Below, in pieces: positions 6,835 through 11,295 of a stretch of 11,295 nucleotides of DNA. Source of the stretch: Bacillota bacterium (GTDB lineage Bacteria; Bacillota; Clostridia; DSM-8532); assembly GCA_023426765.1 (NCBI GenBank), contig JAEZBW010000583.1:1-11295 (forward strand). Direction: 5' to 3'. The position numbers were made by a program, and so were the translations under genes. Under the pieces are notes generated by a model. That model was not told the DNA's origin and made no database searches. It saw only the letters and a list, made by a program, of their open reading frames with translations. Every line of letters starts with the position of its first letter. Positions within the stretch are counted from its first letter, which is position 1.

Positions 6835-6865
6835 AGAATAAACCATGACGCTGGTGTAGAGTCAA
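6835..6865 (-). promoter_or_regulatory. Promoter of the MutS-like/merR-like operon
   Basis: On the minus strand TTGACT (plus 6860-6865) is followed either after 17 bases by TTTATT (6837-6842) or after 19 bases by TATTCT (6835-6840). A 19-base spacer is the hallmark of MerR-activated promoters, and a MerR gene ends this operon. No good palindrome fills the spacer, so MerR control is only suggested. The AT tract AAAATTTTTT directly upstream of the -35 resembles an UP element. Transcription would begin around 6828, inside the long open frame of paralogue A, which supports the GTG start at 6699. Confidence 0.55.
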
Positions 6866-6984
6866 GAAAAAATTTTATGAGAGACTCATCTACTTATCGA
6901 TTATCAAAAAAGAATATATCTCCTACATTTTTCATACACCAGATACATTGAAACCTAAATTTCATCTTGTCACTTATTTTACAT

Positions 6985-7013
6985 TTGCAGAAGGAATACC
7001 AATTCTGTAGAAT
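6985..7013 (+). promoter_or_regulatory. Sigma-A-type promoter upstream of addB
   Basis: TTGCAG (6985-6990) and TAGAAT (7008-7013) are separated by the optimal 17 bases. The transcript would start near 7020 and carry a leader of about 110 bases to the addB ATG. I see no LexA-type operator here. Confidence 0.55.
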
Positions 7014-7130
7014 AGATTTAGATGAAACAATAAGACAAGCACTCTGGATGCTTTACCGCAGATGACAATCCTCTAGACAGCGGGGAACAAGTTATCCAGA
7101 CGACCTATACCGGAACATAAAGGAGCACGT

Positions 7131-10100
7131 ATGAGCCTGCGTTTTATATATGGCCGGGCGGGCAGCGGAAAAACCCATTTCTGCCTGGACCAACTGAAAA
7201 CTAAGATCAGCAGCGGGGAAGAGACAAATTTTGTTTTGCTTGTTCCCGAGCAATACTCCTTTCAGGCCGAACGGGATCTCATCGCGATGCTGAATACGGG
7301 CGGTATTCTGAAAACCGAGGTGTTAAGCTTTCAGCGTCTGGCTTTCCGAGTGTTCAATGAAGCCGGGGGAATTACATACCCGCATATGCATCCAGCCGGG
7401 AAAAATATGCTCTTGTACCGCATTCTCGACAAGATGAAAGGTACACTGAAGACCTTTTCCCGCTCTGCCGAGCAGCCGGGTTTCGTGGGCACCCTTTCAA
7501 CGTTGATCACTGAATTCAAGCGTTATAGTGTCAGTCCTGAAAAGCTGGATGCGATTGTTCAAAATATGAACGAAGACAGCCCACTGAAAAGCAAGCTTTC
7601 TGAACTGTCATCAATCTATAAAACCTTCGATGAACTGCTAGAGCAACGGTACAGGGATCCGGACGATGATCTGACCCTTGCCGCACAAAAACTAAAAACC
7701 TCCTCACTTTACCGGGGAGCAGAGATTTGGATAGATGGCTTCACCGATTTTACACCCCAGGAATACTCCATCATCCAGGAGTTGCTGCTGCAAGCCAAAC
7801 GCGTCACGATTACGCTGACCACCGATACCCTGAATAACGAGTTCTCTGAGTTGGACATATTCTCATCTGCAAAAAAGGCCTATCAAAAACTGATCCTTCT
7901 GGCCCAGCAGAACAACATTGCATTCGAGCCTCCGGTGCAGTTACATCAGAAACCCTTGTACCGGTTCCGCCGCAGTCTGGAGCTTTTTCACCTGGAACAG
8001 AACCTGAATGCGCATCCGTACAGGGTTTATCCGGAACCCACCCGGCAAATATCCCTGTTTTCAGCGCTGAATATCTTCACCGAAATCGAGGCTGCAGCCG
8101 GTGAAATCCTGCGGTTGTGTCGCGATGAAGGCTTCCGTTTCCGTGACATCGCCGTGGTCACCAGAAACCTGAAGGCCTATGAAAAGCTAATCGAAGTGAT
8201 CTTCACCGAATACGGCATTCCCTGCTTTCTGGACAGAAAGCTGGATATAATCGGCCACCCATTGGTCAGGCTCATTTTATCCATGCTGGAGATTTTCACC
8301 GAGAACTGGTCCTATGAATCGGTCTTCGGTTACCTGAAGTCAGGCTTGACCGGGATAGAACAAAACCAAATTGACCGGCTGGAAAACTATGTGCTTGCTT
8401 GCGGCATCCGGGGAGCAAAATGGACATCATCGGAAGAATGGAACATGGTTCCCGAGCTTCTTCCCGATGAAAAAAGCATGAAAAACAGTGTACCGGGCTT
8501 AAAGGAAATCAACCGGACACGTATGACGATTATCGCCCCGCTGCAGGAGTTCAGGGAAAGAACCAAAGGCCGCAGAACCGCAGCAGAATTCTGCTCCGCT
8601 TTATTTGATTTTCTGTGTCGGTTGCAGATACCCGAGCACATGGAGCAGATGGTAGACACTTTCCGAAATAACGGTGATCTGATCCAGGCTAATGAAACCT
8701 CTCAGGTGTGGAATATCGTGATGGCCTTACTGGATCAAATGGTGGAAGTGATGGCAGACGAAACCTTCGGCGTGGAAAGGTTTTCAAACCTGCTTTCCAT
8801 CGGTGTTGCTGAATATAAAATCGGGCTTATTCCCGCCTCCCTCGACCAGGTGCTGGTGGGCAGCGTAGAACGATCCAAAAGCCATGCTATAAAGGCTTTA
8901 TTCATATTGGGAACCAACGATGGCATATTCCCGGCAAACGGCGGGGATGAGGGGATTATCAGCGATGATGAGCGCAGTACCCTGGCGATGGCGGGTATGG
9001 AACTGGCCAAAAGCAGCCGGGCGAAGGCATATGATGAAAACTTTCTGGTTTACAGGGCGTTGACTACTCCTTCAGACTATCTGCGTATCAGCTGGCCCAT
9101 CGCCGATCAGGAGGGAAAAGGACTAAGGCCGTCCATGGTGATCACCCGGCTACGCAAGCTTTTCCCGGCTATCCATGAAAAGAGCAACCTCCTTCCACCC
9201 GCAAAGGATGAAGAGGTACTGGAACAGATCGTCTCGGGATCCACAGCTTTCCGAAGCCTTACGACAGCCTTGCGGCAAAAGGCCGACGGCAGGGAGATCC
9301 TGCCGGTGTGGGAAGATGTGGCACGGTGGTTTCTGCAGCAGGAAAAATGGAAGGAACCGTTTGGTATCGTACGCGAGGCCTTTCAATACCGCAACCTTGC
9401 CCGGCCGGTGGTGCAGGAGAAGGTGGCAGAGTTGTATGGAAACCCGGTCATTTCCAGTGTATCCAAACTTGAACGATATACAGCATGTCCGTTTTCATTC
9501 TTTATACAATATGGCCTGGGCGCAAAGGAAAGAAAAGTCTTCGACATGAGACCGCCGGACGTGGGAACCTTTCTGCATGCGGCCATCGAACGCTTCTCAA
9601 AACTTATGGCCGGACCAGGCACCGCACAAAACCAGACCACCGGTGAGGACGGCCCTGTAACCTGGCGCAGCTTCAGCCGGGAATGGTGTGAGCAGAAGGT
9701 TTCTGAAATCGTTGATGACAGCCTGAAAAAAATGAAAGGCTCGGGCATCGCTTCTTCAAAGCGTTTTACCGCATTGACGGTTCGGCTGAAAAGGGTTGTT
9801 ACACGGGCTGTCTGGCTAATCGCCGAGCATATCCGCAGAAGCGGCTTTAACCCCGTGGATTATGAAGTGGGGTTTGGAGAAGGGGAAAAATATCCGCCTA
9901 TTGTCATCGAACTGGAATCGGGGGAAAAGGTGCACCTGATGGGACGGATCGACCGGATCGATGCCATGGAAACGGCAGACGGTCAGTATTTAAGAATCAT
10001 TGATTATAAATCAGGCAGCAAGGATTTCAGGCTGAGCAATGTGTATTACGGCCTGCAGCTTCAATTGATCACCTACATGGATGCCATATGGAAGGATGCC

Positions 10101-10619
10101 GGTCAGGATGCGGCACACCCTCTGCTGCCCGGCGGAATGCTATATTTCAGGGTGGACGATCCGATCATCCGCACTGATGGGGAAGTGGATGAGGCCGAAA
10201 TCGAAAAGGCCATCCTGAAGCAATTGAAAATGAAGGGACTGCTTCTGGCCGATGTGAAGCTGATCCGAAATATGGACAGGGAGATTGACGGTACCTCGCA
10301 AATCCTCCCTGCCACGCTGAACAAAGGCGATGTCCTGGGAAAGAACTCCTCGGTTGCAACTATGGAGCAATTTAAACTGTTGAGGAATTATGTGCAGCGA
10401 TTGCTGAAGGATATCAGCCGCGAGATCATCGGCGGAACGGTGACCATTCAACCGGTAAAAAACAGGGAGGGGACTGCCTGTAAATATTGCAGCTACCTGT
10501 CGATCTGCCAGTTTGACACCGTGATGAAGGAAAACACCTATCGGTTGTTACGGGACAGAGATAATGATGAAACATGGCAGCTGATTGCTGAAGCCATCAG
10601 GAAGGAGCAGCCTGAATAA
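7131..10619 (+). CDS. addB: ATP-dependent helicase/nuclease subunit AddB
   Basis: The B subunit of AddAB, the cytoplasmic helicase-nuclease that resects double-strand DNA ends to a Chi-like site for RecA loading. At 1162 residues it matches B. subtilis AddB (1166). The N-terminus carries Walker A GRAGSGKT (8-15) and the PEQYSFQAER segment. The C-terminal RecB-type nuclease has GRIDRID (938-944) and DYKSG starting at Asp958, with the catalytic Asp and Lys960 intact. The four iron-sulfur cysteines are all present: Cys786 in the TACPFSFF motif, then Cys1117, Cys1120 and Cys1126 in the CX2CX5C tail, which pin the nuclease domain with a 4Fe-4S cluster in the known enzyme. The ATG has AAGGAG five bases upstream. 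The stop overlaps the addA start in TAATG, so the two subunits should be translationally coupled and made in similar amounts. Nothing suggests inactivation. Confidence 0.97.
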   Translation: MSLRFIYGRAGSGKTHFCLDQLKTKISSGEETNFVLLVPEQYSFQAERDLIAMLNTGGILKTEVLSFQRLAFRVFNEAGGITYPHMHPAGKNMLLYRILDKMKGTLKTFSRSAEQPGFVGTLSTLITEFKRYSVSPEKLDAIVQNMNEDSPLKSKLSELSSIYKTFDELLEQRYRDPDDDLTLAAQKLKTSSLYRGAEIWIDGFTDFTPQEYSIIQELLLQAKRVTITLTTDTLNNEFSELDIFSSAKKAYQKLILLAQQNNIAFEPPVQLHQKPLYRFRRSLELFHLEQNLNAHPYRVYPEPTRQISLFSALNIFTEIEAAAGEILRLCRDEGFRFRDIAVVTRNLKAYEKLIEVIFTEYGIPCFLDRKLDIIGHPLVRLILSMLEIFTENWSYESVFGYLKSGLTGIEQNQIDRLENYVLACGIRGAKWTSSEEWNMVPELLPDEKSMKNSVPGLKEINRTRMTIIAPLQEFRERTKGRRTAAEFCSALFDFLCRLQIPEHMEQMVDTFRNNGDLIQANETSQVWNIVMALLDQMVEVMADETFGVERFSNLLSIGVAEYKIGLIPASLDQVLVGSVERSKSHAIKALFILGTNDGIFPANGGDEGIISDDERSTLAMAGMELAKSSRAKAYDENFLVYRALTTPSDYLRISWPIADQEGKGLRPSMVITRLRKLFPAIHEKSNLLPPAKDEEVLEQIVSGSTAFRSLTTALRQKADGREILPVWEDVARWFLQQEKWKEPFGIVREAFQYRNLARPVVQEKVAELYGNPVISSVSKLERYTACPFSFFIQYGLGAKERKVFDMRPPDVGTFLHAAIERFSKLMAGPGTAQNQTTGEDGPVTWRSFSREWCEQKVSEIVDDSLKKMKGSGIASSKRFTALTVRLKRVVTRAVWLIAEHIRRSGFNPVDYEVGFGEGEKYPPIVIELESGEKVHLMGRIDRIDAMETADGQYLRIIDYKSGSKDFRLSNVYYGLQLQLITYMDAIWKDAGQDAAHPLLPGGMLYFRVDDPIIRTDGEVDEAEIEKAILKQLKMKGLLLADVKLIRNMDREIDGTSQILPATLNKGDVLGKNSSVATMEQFKLLRNYVQRLLKDISREIIGGTVTIQPVKNREGTACKYCSYLSICQFDTVMKENTYRLLRDRDNDETWQLIAEAIRKEQPE

Positions 10620-11295
10620 TGGAGCGGAAAGAGCAAAAGAACAGTGGTGGGAATACCGATGGCGTTCATGAATGGAATAACATGAATACCTTTGTTTCAC
10701 AAGAGGATCAAGAGGTGAGTACACGGGCCACTAATGGAAATGATCCAGATAAGAACAAACAGCTTGCTCCTTCGGAACCCCAGTGGACGGACGAGCAGCT
10801 TCAGGCTATTACCGAAAGGAATTGCAGCCTTCTTGTGGCAGCGGCTGCCGGAGCAGGAAAAACAGCGGTGCTGGTGGAAAGGATCATCCGTAAAATCCTC
10901 GACCGAACAAATCCGATGGACATTGACCGGATGCTGATCGTCACCTTTACCAATGCTGCCGCCACCGAGATGCGGGAGCGGATTAGTGAAGCCATCTCCA
11001 AAGAACTCGACCGGGATCCCGGGTCGGAAAACCTCAGGCGTCAGCTTAGCCTTTTAGGCAAGGCCAGCATCACCACCATCCATTCCTTCTGCAGAGATGT
11101 GATTAAGAACCATACCGAGCAAATCGGGCTGGATCCAGAGTTCCGGGTGGCTGATGATACCGAAGGCACGCTGATGCGGCTGGAAGCGATGACCGAATTG
11201 TTTGAGGATCAATATGAACAGGAGCAGCCTGACTTTATAGAACTTCTGGAATGTTATGGCGGAAATCGGAACGACCAGCCCATACAGGATATGGT
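10619..11295 (+). CDS. addA: ATP-dependent helicase/nuclease subunit AddA, N-terminal part (3' truncated by window)
   Basis: The first 225 codons of AddA, the UvrD/Rep-type (SF1A) 3'-5' helicase and second nuclease subunit of AddAB. Visible helicase parts are the Q-motif PQWTDEQLQAI (54-64), Walker A AAAGAGKTAVLVERI (75-89), motif Ia MLIVTFTNAAATEMRERI (around 100-117) and the TIHSFCRDVI segment (about 146-155). The frame is open to the window end; the C-terminal nuclease domain lies outside. I start at the ATG 10619-10621, which overlaps the addB stop and has AAGGAG 11 bases upstream. This gives about 55 hydrophilic residues before the Q-motif Trp, whereas known AddA proteins usually have around ten. 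Alternatives are ATG 10682 and GTG 10715; the latter has AGAGG eight bases upstream and gives a more usual length. Identity is certain, exact start is not. Confidence 0.94.
   Translation, partial: MERKEQKNSGGNTDGVHEWNNMNTFVSQEDQEVSTRATNGNDPDKNKQLAPSEPQWTDEQLQAITERNCSLLVAAAAGAGKTAVLVERIIRKILDRTNPMDIDRMLIVTFTNAAATEMRERISEAISKELDRDPGSENLRRQLSLLGKASITTIHSFCRDVIKNHTEQIGLDPEFRVADDTEGTLMRLEAMTELFEDQYEQEQPDFIELLECYGGNRNDQPIQDM

Larger units (their letters stand above)
6773..7130. other. Divergent intergenic region between the MutS-like operon and addB
   Basis: About 360 AT-rich bases hold the minus-strand promoter at 6835-6865 and the plus-strand promoter at 6985-7013. The rest, including roughly 6870-6980 and 7020-7118, shows no gene with a ribosome-binding site, no RNA gene that I recognise and no terminator hairpin. 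Confidence 0.6.

Noticed and set aside
6700..6846. 49-residue N-terminal extension of MutS-like paralogue A, with a hydrophobic stretch that could look like a signal peptide
   Set aside because: The ATG lies in the predicted promoter, has no ribosome-binding site, and the region is better explained by the Cys-rich ORF in another frame; GTG 6699 has a strong Shine-Dalgarno.
7092..7100. TTATCCAGA, one mismatch from a DnaA box
   Set aside because: A single near-match in a short leader with no companions; expected by chance, and no dnaA or origin genes nearby.
9383..9748. 121-codon open frame antisense to addB
   Set aside because: Entirely within the conserved nuclease region of addB with no independent support.

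Overview
The window looks like chromosome of an endospore-former-type Bacillota, class Clostridia. The evidence is the FtsZ sequence and its LDIPIFLKR C-terminal tail, the murA / divIB(ftsQ) / sbp / ftsZ order, an AddAB (not RecBCD) nuclease-helicase pair, strong Shine-Dalgarno sites and TTG/GTG starts. Genus cannot be fixed from the sequence alone. There is no rRNA, tRNA, CRISPR array, insertion sequence or phage gene.

Layout. (1) Positions 1-3105, plus strand: end of a division/cell-wall cluster, with the 3' end of murA, ftsQ/divIB with its own promoter, the small membrane protein gene sbp, and ftsZ with its own promoter. A strong, probably bidirectional, hairpin terminator closes it at 3117-3149. 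ftsA and the DUF881 genes that often sit between divIB and ftsZ are absent, and the usual clostridial spoIIGA-sigE-sigG block does not follow ftsZ. (2) Positions 3153-6772, minus strand: a three-gene operon of two tandem, overlapping paralogous MutS-type ATPases (514 and 506 aa after start correction) and a short MerR-family regulator. Both ATPases lack a mismatch-recognition N-terminus and have Asn where canonical MutS has the Walker B Asp. Ahead of the first lies a 32-codon Cys-rich ORF that resembles the start of a DUF3795-type protein. (3) Positions 6773-7130: divergent, AT-rich intergenic region with one promoter facing each way. (4) Positions 7131-11295, plus strand: addB complete and the first 225 codons of addA, overlapping at a TAATG junction. 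They encode the heterodimeric helicase-nuclease that processes double-strand ends for recombination.

How they work together: FtsQ/DivIB, Sbp and FtsZ belong to septum formation and MurA to peptidoglycan precursor synthesis. AddA and AddB form one complex. The MutS-like pair is probably an obligate heterodimer because the genes overlap and are paralogous. Its substrate is unknown, and the co-transcribed MerR protein is the obvious candidate regulator. This operon is the least ordinary part of the window.
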